From Salinimonas profundi (GTDB lineage Bacteria; Pseudomonadota; Gammaproteobacteria; Enterobacterales; Alteromonadaceae), in assembly GCF_014750655.1 (NCBI RefSeq), contig NZ_JABBXD010000008.1:62001-126000 (forward strand): a stretch of 64,000 bases of DNA, read 5' to 3'. The position numbers and the translations under genes were made by a program. Shown one piece after another: positions 1 through 8,933 of this stretch. Below the pieces are notes generated by a model that saw nothing but the letters and a program-made list of their open reading frames with translations, was not told where the DNA came from and did no database searches. Each line of letters starts with the position of its first letter. The stretch's first letter is position 1.

Positions 1-2461
1 CAATATTGCTGAGCATATCAATAACAATCTGCGCATTCACATCATTATCTTCCACTACCAAAATCAATGCCCCGGCTTTAATTTTGGTGGTGGTCGGCAT
101 TGACTGGCGGGATTGTGGTTCGGCTGATACATTCAGTGGCAGATGTATCGTGAAAGTGGCGCCCTTGCCGGGTTTACTGTCAACGTTAATGACGCCGTTA
201 AGCAATTTAACCAGTTTTTGCGTTATCGCTAATCCGAGCCCTGTCCCCCCGTAATGTCTGGTAGTGGACGCATCTGCCTGCTCAAATTCGTTGAAAATCT
301 TTTGCTGATTTTCCTCACTTATCCCTATGCCGGTATCAGACACAGCCAGCGTCAGCATATTTTCAGCGTACGAGGCATCCAGCGTCACAGTCCCTTCACA
401 GGTGAACTTAATTGCATTGCTCAACAGGTTGTTGAGGATCTGACTGATCTTGCTCGGGTCGCCGTTGACGTATTCAGGTAATTTGCCTAACCGCGCCTTT
501 AGCTGGTTTGATTTTTGTCGGGCTGATTGCTGATAAGTGGACAGTGCATTGTTAAGTAATTCAGGAAGGTGGAAACTCACTGATTCGGCAGTCATTTTGC
601 CCGCTTCAATTTTGGATAGATCCAGAATTGCATCCAGAATCATCAAAAGTTGTGATGCTGACTGGGCAATCGTATTGACCCGTCGGTGCGTGACTTCATC
701 AAGAGGCTGCTCGAGCAAATTATCGCAATTCCCTATAATGCCGTTCATAGGCGTGCGAATCTCATGACTCATGTTGGCCAAAAACTCCGTCTTGGCTTTG
801 CTTGCCTGGCGCGCATCCTGTAATGCACTTTCCAGTGAGACAGTTTTTTCTTTAACGCGACTTTCCAGTGATGTGTTTAACTCTTCAAGCTGGTTGTTAA
901 GCTGCTGATGACGCTGGTTTGCAGACGCCAGCTTACCAAACGCATAACGCAGGCGTTCCTGGAGCTGAAAGAAAGCCTCATCCAACGCGCTGATTTCCTG
1001 CAGATAAAGGCGGCTATCGTGGTCAATGCCCAGCGTGCCATCCATCGCCGGATTCAGATTTTTAAAATGCTCAGCCAGGTTTTTCAGCGGACCCGCCAGC
1101 AACCAGGCAATGCCAAATCCGGCCATAATGCCCAGTAAACAAACCACAATGAGCAGCGCTAACGCCCGCAGTGTGTATTCACCAATCAGGCGCTCATACC
1201 AGATGACATCATAATAAAGACTTACCTTCCAGTCGTTGGTTGCCAGCGACTCGGTCTCATGCAACCAGGTTTTATTATTTAACTGAAACAGGCCTGCACA
1301 GTACTGCTCACGACACACATCAATTTGCGGTAAGCTCATCGGAGACAAGCCAAGAGCTGGTGATGCATAGATAACTTTATCGTTGCCATCCTGAATCAGC
1401 ATGGCGAAGCCGGGAATATTCTGCGCATCAAAATAAGCAAAGCTTTGAAGCGACAATGACCCTTCCAGGATGCCCGAGAATTGCTTCTGTTCATTCAGTA
1501 TTGGTGCGGAAATAGCAACGATTATATCCTCACCGAACCCCCGTCCTTTAAATGCTTCTGAGATAAATGGCGCATTGTTCGACGCGACCGCAGAAAAGTA
1601 CTGGCGCTGTCTGACATTGGTCATTCCTTTATCTTTTGCCCGCTGCAATACACGAGGAGGAAATGCCTGTGTTATTTCCCCGGTGTCATCGGTAATTAAC
1701 AGTGTGAGAAAGTCCGGATTCGCCCGGGCCAATAGTTGCAGAAACGTCGCTTTGTCATTTATTTGCGATGATAATACACCGGCATTTTGAACAATAGCTG
1801 CGCGATGCCTGATGATGAAGCTGTCTAATTGCTCCGACAACACCAGCGTGCGCTGGCGCATGTACAGTTCGATATCGCTCATCTGGTCGACCTGTACACT
1901 GTTGATGTGCAGATAGTTGACGACCAGATTGCCGGTAAAAAAGACAGCCGCAAAAAAGTAGGTAAGAAGTGGACTGAATGATACAGGCTGCGTACCTGCC
2001 AGCGGTCTGACAGCAAACACGGTAAGATAAATTAAATGACCGCAGACCACTGCAGTAATCCCGGAGAGCCAGGTAACGACCGCTGAGGTCAGCGCCACCA
2101 CAAATATTTGCTCGTGTAATATATACTGAATAAAGAGCAGCGCCGGTAATGCAACCAGTGACCAGCAAAGACCTGCCACCATCAGTATTCGGAAGTGACC
2201 CTTTTTATAGCACGTCAGGGCCGCAATAAATGGCTGAGCACTTAGTACCAATAAAGCAAGGTAATTGTCATATCGCCACCATAATGGCGCAAAAATCACG
2301 AGTATAAGCGGGATTGAAATGCGTGGCGAAAACAGTAAAGACAGGGCAATGGCAAAAATACCACCGAAGGCCGCAAGACCTTCGGTGATGATAGGTTCAG
2401 GTAAAAAGTTTACCGCAACGCCGAGAATAGCAAATGCTACTGCAACTACAACTGACTGCAC
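1..2461 (-). CDS. Hybrid sensor histidine kinase (C-terminus beyond window edge)
   Basis: I read this by translating the minus strand; the frame is open for 820 codons and leaves the window, so it is partial. The first ~150 residues are strongly hydrophobic (several membrane segments, MASE-like). An extracytoplasmic sensor region follows (~185-405), then another membrane segment (~425-450), a HAMP-like linker and a coiled coil. The HisKA motif NMSHEIRTPMNGIIG lies near residue 567 (phosphoacceptor His), the ATPase boxes NLLSNAIKFT, DTGIGIS and GGTGLGLAIT at ~685-745, and a receiver domain starts with ILVVEDNDVN near 795. Start: GTG at 2461 has GAGG five bases upstream, and an in-frame TAG at 2492-2494 rules out anything much longer. 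It lies 37 bp downstream of the amidohydrolase gene on the same strand. The ligand cannot be told from the sequence. Confidence 0.9.
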   Translation of the reverse strand, partial: MQSVVVAVAFAILGVAVNFLPEPIITEGLAAFGGIFAIALSLLFSPRISIPLILVIFAPLWWRYDNYLALLVLSAQPFIAALTCYKKGHFRILMVAGLCWSLVALPALLFIQYILHEQIFVVALTSAVVTWLSGITAVVCGHLIYLTVFAVRPLAGTQPVSFSPLLTYFFAAVFFTGNLVVNYLHINSVQVDQMSDIELYMRQRTLVLSEQLDSFIIRHRAAIVQNAGVLSSQINDKATFLQLLARANPDFLTLLITDDTGEITQAFPPRVLQRAKDKGMTNVRQRQYFSAVASNNAPFISEAFKGRGFGEDIIVAISAPILNEQKQFSGILEGSLSLQSFAYFDAQNIPGFAMLIQDGNDKVIYASPALGLSPMSLPQIDVCREQYCAGLFQLNNKTWLHETESLATNDWKVSLYYDVIWYERLIGEYTLRALALLIVVCLLGIMAGFGIAWLLAGPLKNLAEHFKNLNPAMDGTLGIDHDSRLYLQEISALDEAFFQLQERLRYAFGKLASANQRHQQLNNQLEELNTSLESRVKEKTVSLESALQDARQASKAKTEFLANMSHEIRTPMNGIIGNCDNLLEQPLDEVTHRRVNTIAQSASQLLMILDAILDLSKIEAGKMTAESVSFHLPELLNNALSTYQQSARQKSNQLKARLGKLPEYVNGDPSKISQILNNLLSNAIKFTCEGTVTLDASYAENMLTLAVSDTGIGISEENQQKIFNEFEQADASTTRHYGGTGLGLAITQKLVKLLNGVINVDSKPGKGATFTIHLPLNVSAEPQSRQSMPTTTKIKAGALILVVEDNDVNAQIVIDMLSNI

Positions 2462-2498
2462 GCTATCCTCAAGTAAACTACGCCATATAAGCTAAACC

Positions 2499-3788
2499 TT
2501 AGTTGCTTTTATTCATATAGTCTATTGTCATTTTGGTTAATAGACTTACGCCTAGTTTCATGCCTTTATCATCGACATAAAACTCCGGCGTATGGTGCGC
2601 AGGCGAATCTTCAACTGACACATCCAGTGGTTTTCCACCAACCCAAAGGTACAAGCCAGGTACTTCTTCCTGGAAGAAGGAGAAATCCTCTGCGCCGGTG
2701 ACCGGCTTAGACAGCAACACGTTTTCCTTTCCAGCCGCTTCCTGAATGGTAGGCAGCATGCGAGCAGTGAGCTCCGGATCATTAAAGGTAATTGGATAAC
2801 TATAATCCAGAGGCAATGTCAGTTCGGCCTTTGCGCCCATGCTGTTGGCGATGCCCTGTACTTTTCGCTCCATGGCTTCGTAAATGTGCTCTCTGGCATC
2901 TTTACTTAGCGTACGGATAGTCCCCACCAGCTCAACTTCTTCAGGAATAATATTGGAACGGTTACCGCCGTGAATTGAGCCGACAGAAACGACTGCTGCA
3001 CTATCAATTACTTTGATTTCGCGACTTACGATGGTCTGCAACGACATCACCATCTGAGCAGCCGTTACGATAGGATCCACACTTTTCCATGGATACGCGC
3101 CGTGCGCCTGTTTACCTTTAATCACAATTTTGAACGGGTCGACTGCTGCCATGGCTCCTTCGGGGGTATAACGCACTTTACCAATATCAGTATTAGCATT
3201 GATATGAAGACCGAAGATGACATCGACATCAGGTGATTTCAGCACGCCTTCTTTAACCATCACTTCCGCCCCGCCCTTTTCACCGGGAGGCGCGCCTTCT
3301 TCAGCAGGCTGGAAGATGAACTTCACCTTACCGCGCAACTGATCTTTCATCTGCGTAAGTACTTCGGCGGCGCCCATCAGCATCGCCATGTGGGTGTCAT
3401 GACCACACGCATGCATTACCGGAACCGTATTGCCATCAAACTCGCCGGTTTTCGTCGATTTCCAGGCTAAATCATTTCGCTCTTTTACCGGTAGTCCGTC
3501 CATGTCGGCACGTAATGCCACCGTAGGGCCGGGTTTACCGCTGTCCAGGACAGCAACGACGCCGGTTTTGGCCACTTCTGTGGTAATTTCAACATCCAGG
3601 GTTTTAAGATATTCAGTGATATATTTAGCAGTCTCAAACTCGCGGTTTGAAAGTTCAGGATTTTCGTGAAGATGATGACGCCATTCAATCACCTGCGGCT
3701 CGACATTATTTACCAGCTCATCAACGCTCTGCGCAGAGGCGCTACCGAATGCCAGCCCAAGTGCCAGTCCCAGAAGTGTTTTTTTCAT
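2499..3788 (-). CDS. Exported M20D-family metallo-amidohydrolase / aminoacylase
   Basis: A secreted or periplasmic member of the M20 peptidase family that includes N-acyl-amino-acid and IAA-amino-acid hydrolases and thermostable carboxypeptidases. Residues 1-19 form a signal peptide ending in SASA. Metal-site motifs are visible: HACGHDTH at ~126-133 with the family's Cys ligand, QPAEEG at ~160-165 carrying the catalytic Glu, and HHTPEF near the C-terminus. Length (~429 residues) is normal. I prefer the second of two in-frame ATGs (3788) because GGGGA lies six bases before it; the first (3794) directly abuts that motif. The substrate is not deducible. It is downstream of rho, with a terminator in between, so it probably has its own promoter. 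Confidence 0.88.
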   Translation of the reverse strand: MKKTLLGLALGLAFGSASAQSVDELVNNVEPQVIEWRHHLHENPELSNREFETAKYITEYLKTLDVEITTEVAKTGVVAVLDSGKPGPTVALRADMDGLPVKERNDLAWKSTKTGEFDGNTVPVMHACGHDTHMAMLMGAAEVLTQMKDQLRGKVKFIFQPAEEGAPPGEKGGAEVMVKEGVLKSPDVDVIFGLHINANTDIGKVRYTPEGAMAAVDPFKIVIKGKQAHGAYPWKSVDPIVTAAQMVMSLQTIVSREIKVIDSAAVVSVGSIHGGNRSNIIPEEVELVGTIRTLSKDAREHIYEAMERKVQGIANSMGAKAELTLPLDYSYPITFNDPELTARMLPTIQEAAGKENVLLSKPVTGAEDFSFFQEEVPGLYLWVGGKPLDVSVEDSPAHHTPEFYVDDKGMKLGVSLLTKMTIDYMNKSN

Positions 3789-3877
3789 GTGCATTCCCCG
3801 TTTATTATTTTCTTTACAGTATCAAAAATAATCAGTTCCGGGGAATAAAGATCATTTACCTTAATTTTTAGCAGACA

Positions 3878-3900
3878 TAAAAAAACGCACCGAAGTGCGC
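3878..3900 (-). terminator. Intrinsic terminator downstream of rho
   Basis: On the minus strand a CGCAC/GTGCG stem with a TTCG tetraloop is followed by a run of seven T. It sits 21 bases past the rho stop codon, before the amidohydrolase gene. Confidence 0.8.
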
Positions 3901-3920
3901 TTTTCTCTGTGTAAAGCTTT

Positions 3921-5186
3921 TTAGCTTTTCTGCCGTTTCATTGCACCAAAGAACTCATCATTGGTCTTGGTCATCGACAGCTTGTTAATGAGGAATTCCA
4001 TCGCATCAATCTCAGACATCTCATGGACAATCTTACGCAGGATCCACATCTTCTGTAACTCATCCTGACTGGTCAGCAACTCTTCGCGGCGCGTACCAGA
4101 ACGATTAAAGTCGATAGCCGGGAATACACGCTTTTCTGCAATCTTACGGTTAAGATGTAATTCCATGTTACCGGTACCTTTAAACTCTTCGTAGATAACT
4201 TCATCCATCTTAGAGCCGGTATCAATCAGTGCAGTTGCGATAATGGTCAGGCTGCCGCCTTCTTCAACATTACGTGCAGCACCGAAGAAGCGCTTGGGTT
4301 TGTGTAGTGCATTCGCATCCACACCACCTGTCAGTACCTTACCCGATGACGGGATCACGGTATTGTATGCACGTGCCAGACGTGTGATTGAGTCTAGCAG
4401 GATAACCACATCCTTTTTATGCTCAACCAGGCGCTTGGCTTTTTCAATTACCATTTCAGCAACCTGAACGTGACGGCTGGCTGGCTCGTCGAACGTCGAT
4501 GCAACGACTTCACCCTGTACCAGACGGTGCATCTCGGTGACTTCTTCCGGACGCTCATCAATAAGCAAAACCATCAGTTCGCATTCGGGCTGGTTTGCCG
4601 CAATAGATTGCGCAATATTTTGCAGCAACAGCGTTTTACCTGCTTTAGGTGGTGCGACAATCAGACCGCGCTGGCCTTTACCAATGGGTGATGCCAGATC
4701 CAGAACACGTGCGGTAATATCTTCTGTCGACCCGTTACCACGTTCCATACGAAGACGTGATGCGGCATGCAATGGAGTAAGGTTTTCAAAAAGGATTTTA
4801 TTGCGGGAGTTTTCAGGCTTATCGAAGTTTACTTCGCGAATTTTCAACAGGGCAAAATATCGCTCACTGTCTTTAGGAGGCCTGATTTTTCCGGCGATGG
4901 TATCACCGGTACGCAAATTAAAACGGCGTATCTGGCTGGGCGAGACATAAATGTCATCAGGACCGGCTAAATACGATGAGTCTGCCGAGCGAAGAAAGCC
5001 AAAACCATCCTGTAAAATCTCAAGGACGCCGTCACCAAAAATATCTTCACCGCTTTTGGCATGGGCTTTCAGAATTGAGAAAATGATGTCTTGTTTTCTG
5101 GCTCGCGCCATGTTTTCCAGGCCCATTTTTTCGGCCAGGTTAACCAACTCGCTGATTGGTTTGTTTTTTAGTTCAGTTAAATTCAT
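3921..5186 (-). CDS. rho: Transcription termination factor Rho
   Basis: Hexameric RNA-dependent ATPase that ends transcription on untranslated RNA. The 421-residue product matches E. coli Rho in length and reads as Rho throughout. It has an N-terminal helical domain, the cold-shock-like RNA-binding domain with the DGFGFLRS motif (~61-68), Walker A APPKAGKT (~177-184), Walker [14 protein letters not shown], and the Q-loop/R-loop segment before [15 protein letters not shown]. No good ribosome site precedes the ATG. The ~200-base leader to the next gene is unassigned; rho is autoregulated through its leader in E. coli, but that cannot be shown here. In E. coli trxA directly precedes rho. Here they are about 5 kb apart with accessory genes between. 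Confidence 0.98.
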   Translation of the reverse strand: MNLTELKNKPISELVNLAEKMGLENMARARKQDIIFSILKAHAKSGEDIFGDGVLEILQDGFGFLRSADSSYLAGPDDIYVSPSQIRRFNLRTGDTIAGKIRPPKDSERYFALLKIREVNFDKPENSRNKILFENLTPLHAASRLRMERGNGSTEDITARVLDLASPIGKGQRGLIVAPPKAGKTLLLQNIAQSIAANQPECELMVLLIDERPEEVTEMHRLVQGEVVASTFDEPASRHVQVAEMVIEKAKRLVEHKKDVVILLDSITRLARAYNTVIPSSGKVLTGGVDANALHKPKRFFGAARNVEEGGSLTIIATALIDTGSKMDEVIYEEFKGTGNMELHLNRKIAEKRVFPAIDFNRSGTRREELLTSQDELQKMWILRKIVHEMSEIDAMEFLINKLSMTKTNDEFFGAMKRQKS

Positions 5187-5387
5187 ACTGGTGGGTCTTT
5201 GTGTGTGCTTGGACTTCGCTTACAGACTACTCGGTCGCTTATTCATTATTGGAAAAGGTTTTGTATACCCAGATACGGGCTAGCAGAACGCTGCTCAGAT
5301 GAGAGCTACCAAAACGTTAGCACCATAATGAAAGCTCGTCCAGCGTTTTACCGCTGAACGGTTAAAAAAGATCGAATTTTTTATCGG

Positions 5388-6308
5388 TCAGAGCTTGTGT
5401 TTCGCCAAAATGGCCCGGTTTTTTGCCACGCTATTGATAAAATTTCCCTGCATAACCGGTCGGCAACGATATTTTTTGCGTTCGCCAACACTCTTCGGCG
5501 GTGCCAGCGTAAAGCGATTCTTGCCCGCCCGTTTCGAGCTGTACATTGCCATATCTGCTTCATGAATCATTTCATCAAGCTCCTGGCCATTCATATTGTC
5601 CCGCCACGTGGCCCCCACGCTCACGGTAACGCGGCTTATAACATTGTCGCTGTAGGCAAGCTGAATTTTTGCCACGCTATTAACGATATCTTCTGCTATT
5701 CGGCGTACACCTTTTTCACCGGTACGCGGCAGCATTACAAGAAACTCTTCACCACCAAACCGAATGACTCTGTCACCCGGCCGCTTGCAGTTGATACTGA
5801 CGGCCTGGGCAACCGCTTTCAGACAGCGGTCACCATGTTCATGACCAAATGTGTCATTGAGCTTTTTGAAATCATCAATGTCCAGCAATATAATGCCAAG
5901 CTCTCTTTCCTCACGAGCCAGCTCATCATTCAGATAGACAAAAGGCTCAATACCAACAACTAATGCCATGCTTTTGGCTTTACTGGAAAGTGCCATCATG
6001 TGGCGCTTCTGGTTTATGTCACTGGCAGTGCGAAGCATCGAACCACCTCCGAAGATAACGCGTTTACTGCGCGCTGCGCTGATATAGTGGGTCAGACGGT
6101 TTTGCCCTTTGAACGCTGGCTTTTCATATAACGTTGTAATGTCGGTACTAAAGCCACTTGGCAGGGTTTTATCGTAAGAAGAAACCAGCATCTTTTGGCA
6201 ACCCAGCACAGACTGAGCCCCATACAGTGACGCCAGCAATAACGCATCGTCACCACAGTTTTGCATGCCGTAATGGCCAACCAGATAAGCATCATATTTT
6301 GAAATCAT
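5388..6308 (-). CDS. Chimera: polysaccharide pyruvyl-transferase N-terminus fused to GGDEF domain
   Basis: Residues 1-~123 look like the front half of a WcaK/CsaB-type polysaccharide pyruvyl transferase: the opening GHYGMQNCGDDALLL (11-25), GGGSMLR (88-93) and ALVVGIEPF (115-123). From ~130 the protein becomes a GGDEF domain with LLDIDDFKKLNDTFGHEHGD (141-160) and RFGGEEFLV (183-191). The active-site signature GGEEF is intact. The usual opening of a GGDEF domain (D.LTGL.NRR) and the back half of the transferase are both missing, which suggests an in-frame deletion joining two genes near 5900-5940. The ATG has a good ribosome site (GGAG, seven bases). The transferase half is probably inactive. 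The cyclase half may be impaired because its first helix is incomplete. A frameshifted sugar-transferase gene lies upstream on the same strand. Confidence 0.75.
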   Translation of the reverse strand: MISKYDAYLVGHYGMQNCGDDALLLASLYGAQSVLGCQKMLVSSYDKTLPSGFSTDITTLYEKPAFKGQNRLTHYISAARSKRVIFGGGSMLRTASDINQKRHMMALSSKAKSMALVVGIEPFVYLNDELAREERELGIILLDIDDFKKLNDTFGHEHGDRCLKAVAQAVSINCKRPGDRVIRFGGEEFLVMLPRTGEKGVRRIAEDIVNSVAKIQLAYSDNVISRVTVSVGATWRDNMNGQELDEMIHEADMAMYSSKRAGKNRFTLAPPKSVGERKKYRCRPVMQGNFINSVAKNRAILAKHKL

Positions 6309-6578
6309 AGGGTTTCTCCGATATTCCCTGCGTGGTACACACTGATGATTACAGAAACCGATCCAACTTTTATGTTGCTGTTTTTAATACAATTAAATGA
6401 GTTCAGCGATAAAGTTTCGTAATTTGCAGAGGGCGCTTTTTTATTTTGCAACAGTTATGCAGAATGCGTTTAATGGATGCGGGAGAATGAAAGGACGCTG
6501 GCCTGCGCAGATAACAGGAACGTCAAAACGAAAGATAAACGCTAAAGCGAATTGTCAGGCTGGAAATGCGTGTAATAG

Positions 6579-7360
6579 TCAGGATAGTGCAGGCAAAAAA
6601 AAGCCCCTGGGAGAGGGGCGCAAAAGTGGGAGAACACACCTTATGAAGAAAACGTTTATTAATTTATAGGCCCCCTTGGCCGCTAACACTGCAGGTACGG
6701 TCAGCGCGAGTATTTTCACATCTGTCCACACTGATTGTTCGACGATATACTGTTTGTCCAGATTCAGCTGCTCTTCGAACGTCGTGTCAGCACGACCGGA
6801 CACCTGCCACAGACCTGTCAGCCCGGGCTTACAATAAAGACGCGGCATGACCTGGCGATTGTACTGACAATATTCGCTGACCAGGTGTGGACGCGGACCA
6901 ATCATCGCCATATCACCTTTAACCACATTGATAAGTTGCGGTAACTCATCCACCGAGTATTTACGCAGATATTTGCCAATACGCGTAATCCGCGGATCGT
7001 GATAAAACTTCTGGCAAATGCCGTCGCGATCGCTGTTACTGGCAACCGGCGTCTTGTATTGCGGCGATCCCGGTACATGCATTGAACGCAACTTATAGCA
7101 GCGAACTGTCGACCAAACTCTCCAACCCGCGTTTGTGAGAAAAGCACCGGGCCCTGGCTTTCCATCTTGATAAACAGCGCAATTAACAGAAGCACCGGTG
7201 ACAGACACAGCAAGATGGTTAATGCTGCCGCTTGCTGCAATAACATTGGGATCCCCTTGTGGGTGTAATGCGCTTTGGCTTTTAACGCATCGTCTATGCT
7301 GATCGCAGGGGCAGTGACGATAGTGGCGTGAGCCTGATGTAAAAGACGTGCTGTATTCAT
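6579..7360 (-). pseudogene. Undecaprenyl-phosphate sugar phosphotransferase (WcaJ/PssY-like), frameshifted
   Basis: These enzymes start exopolysaccharide repeat units by moving a sugar phosphate onto undecaprenyl phosphate at the inner membrane. The first frame (start 7360) gives a hydrophobic hairpin and the family signature IALFIKMESQGPVLFSQTRV, then GEFGRQF, after which it goes out of register. The next frame resumes with CYKLRSM, DELPQLINVVKGDMAMIGPR and KPGLTGLWQVSGR. The switch at ~7100-7103 is explained by loss of one C from a CC pair (GRQF-RCYKLRSM restored). A second oddity: the frame runs 28 residues past the usual C-terminal KGAY, through a terminator. Either a real pseudogene or sequencing errors; the family call itself is secure. 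The chimeric pyruvyl-transferase downstream suggests a collapsed polysaccharide locus. Confidence 0.8.
6595..6619 (-). terminator. Intrinsic terminator after the sugar-transferase gene
   Basis: On the minus strand a GCCCCT/AGGGGC stem with a 5-base loop is followed by eight T. It overlaps the last codons of the extended sugar-transferase frame, which suggests the original stop codon lay upstream of it. Confidence 0.75.
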
Positions 7361-7375
7361 GGCTTCATTCCCATT

Positions 7376-7555
7376 TCAACGTAAACTAAAAAGTATGTTC
7401 TGAATAACCACCCGGCGACTGCACTGGGTGACCATCCGCATAAAATCTGTGTGTCTGGCACAAATCGTGATAATCCTTCGGATGCCAGACTTAGTCATCT
7501 CCGCCATATCAGAAGTAGCGATGGTCAATGGAAAAATACCTTTGGTTACTTCCAT
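7376..7555 (-). CDS. Possible small protein upstream of the sugar-transferase gene
   Basis: An uninterrupted 59-codon minus-strand frame from an ATG with AAGGT about nine bases upstream, ending 15 bases before the sugar-transferase start. It is basic, begins MEVTKGIFPLTIATSDMAEM and has no motif I recognise. It could be a leader or regulatory peptide of the polysaccharide genes, or chance. An inverted repeat (7453-7490) lies within it, which argues that part of the region may act as RNA or DNA instead. Confidence 0.3.
   Translation of the reverse strand: MEVTKGIFPLTIATSDMAEMTKSGIRRIITICARHTDFMRMVTQCSRRVVIQNILFSLR
7453..7490. repeat. 8-bp inverted repeat upstream of sugar-transferase gene
   Basis: GTCTGGCA (7453-7460) and TGCCAGAC (7483-7490) are perfect complements 22 bases apart. 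This could be an operator or RNA hairpin in the leader of the sugar-transferase gene. No T-run follows on either strand. Confidence 0.45.
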
Positions 7556-7973
7556 ATTTAATGACCTTTTTACTTCTCAAAACTGATATATCCGGTTATT
7601 GCCACATCTGTGCCAGTTGTTTAAGTAAAAATTAAAACATTGTTTAATATGACTATTTTCAATTAATGCAGGAAATGAACAAAGAAAACAAAACGTTGAA
7701 AGTGCGTTTTGAATTGCAATTTGCAAGGCGATTTTTATTTTGAAAAGTATTTGAGTGGCTGCTGCTGGTTTCCGCGCAGCTCACAGGTATACATCTACTG
7801 GGCTGATGTTTTCCCTCTCCATGCGATAGCCTCAACCGTGCGCTGGGTTTCCAAACACGTTTTTACAGCGGTTGCGGGCAGATTGCAGCAAGAGCTGGTA
7901 CTATTCCCACCAAAGCGGCTCATCGATACTTTGCCTCGATGACGGATATCGCCCTTAAAGACTCAGGAAGCCT
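7556..7973. other. Intergenic region between divergent sugar-transferase and yaeQ genes
   Basis: About 420 bases without a supported gene. The part to ~7720 is A+T-rich and probably holds the divergent promoters. The plus-strand frame at 7709-7942 has no ribosome site or recognisable motif and I do not call it. Confidence 0.4.
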
Positions 7974-8522
7974 ATGGCACTCAAAGCAACCATATTTAAA
8001 TCTCATCTATCCATCAGCGATATGGATCGTAATTATTATCAGGATCATAACCTGACAATCGCCCGCCATCCGTCTGAAAACAACGAACGAATGATGCTCA
8101 GAATCATTGCGTTTATCGTCAATGCGCACGAGCGGTTGCAGTTCACTAAAGGGTTATCTGATGACGATGTGCCTGACTTGTGGCAGAAAAACTACAGCGA
8201 TGACGTAGCGCTGTGGATAGAGCTGGGCCAACCCTCTGAGCAGCGAATTAAAAAAGGCTGCAACCAAAGTCAGCATATGATGATTTATGCTTACGCGGAT
8301 AACAGTTTCGATGCCTGGTGGAAAAAAGAAAAGTCACGGTTACAAAGCAGAAGAAATCTGTCGGTACACACTGTGCCTGAAGCACTTGCTGCACCGCTGG
8401 CAAATGCTGTTCAGCGCGCGATGCAAATTCAGGTGACCATTCAGGACGGCCAGATGTGGCTGACGATTGAAGGCGCTGATATCACCGAAAGTGTTGAAGT
8501 AGTAATTGAGAAACACATGTAA
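7974..8522 (+). CDS. yaeQ: YaeQ family protein
   Basis: The 182-residue protein matches the YaeQ family in length and pattern: the N-terminal MALKATIFK strand, the HPSENNERMMLRI segment (~33-45), LWIELGQPSEQRIKKGC (~75-92) and a C-terminal LTIEG..ITESVEV strand. Structural work on the family shows a PD-(D/E)XK nuclease-like fold. The biological role is unsettled. The stop overlaps the start of the next gene by one base (TAATG), so the two are translationally coupled. Confidence 0.9.
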   Translation: MALKATIFKSHLSISDMDRNYYQDHNLTIARHPSENNERMMLRIIAFIVNAHERLQFTKGLSDDDVPDLWQKNYSDDVALWIELGQPSEQRIKKGCNQSQHMMIYAYADNSFDAWWKKEKSRLQSRRNLSVHTVPEALAAPLANAVQRAMQIQVTIQDGQMWLTIEGADITESVEVVIEKHM

Positions 8523-8830
8523 TGAAAAAGCTATCTGCCGTACAACTAAAACAACAGACTCTGGTTTTCAGCGTTGCAGATAACCTTGAAGCGCAGGGTC
8601 GTGAGGAATTGCCTGGCATGGTGCAATGCTGGTTCACGGTGGAATACCATCAATTCCCGGGGTCCTTATTACTGCGTTTTCAGTTTGAAAACGAAGAATT
8701 ACTATCCGCTGCTGAGCCTGAACTTAGAAAATGGCAGCGATGTCTGAGCGCCGCCTTGCTTAAAAAAGGTGTCGTGCTTAAAGATATGCGCAGACATCTG
8801 GTTTTTACACTGCTGGGGCCTGAGGATTAA
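8522..8830 (+). CDS. Small protein of unknown function coupled to yaeQ
   Basis: A 102-residue soluble protein starting in the TAATG junction with yaeQ. No signal peptide, membrane segment or known motif. It has alternating hydrophobic stretches (VQCWFTVEY, SLLLRFQFEN) and a basic C-terminus, compatible with a small alpha/beta fold. I do not recognise the family. The coupling to yaeQ suggests a shared role. Confidence 0.7.
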   Translation: MKKLSAVQLKQQTLVFSVADNLEAQGREELPGMVQCWFTVEYHQFPGSLLLRFQFENEELLSAAEPELRKWQRCLSAALLKKGVVLKDMRRHLVFTLLGPED

Positions 8831-8933
8831 CAACCAAACACTGGTCGGTGTGAACACTCGCTATATATCGAATAAATCCCTCATTAATTAGGCCAGACGC
8901 CGGCGCCTAAGCGCCGCCTTTCGAGTGTGTTTA

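Noticed and set aside
1755..2168. Minus-strand ORF of 137 codons
   Set aside because: It overlaps the continuous hybrid-kinase frame in another register; the kinase frame has membrane helices and domain motifs.
6397..6669. Plus-strand ORF of 90 codons
   Set aside because: No ribosome site or motif, and it runs through the minus-strand terminator at 6595-6619.
7709..7942. Plus-strand ORF of 77 codons before yaeQ
   Set aside because: Composition and lack of a ribosome site make it unconvincing; yaeQ has its own start at 7974.
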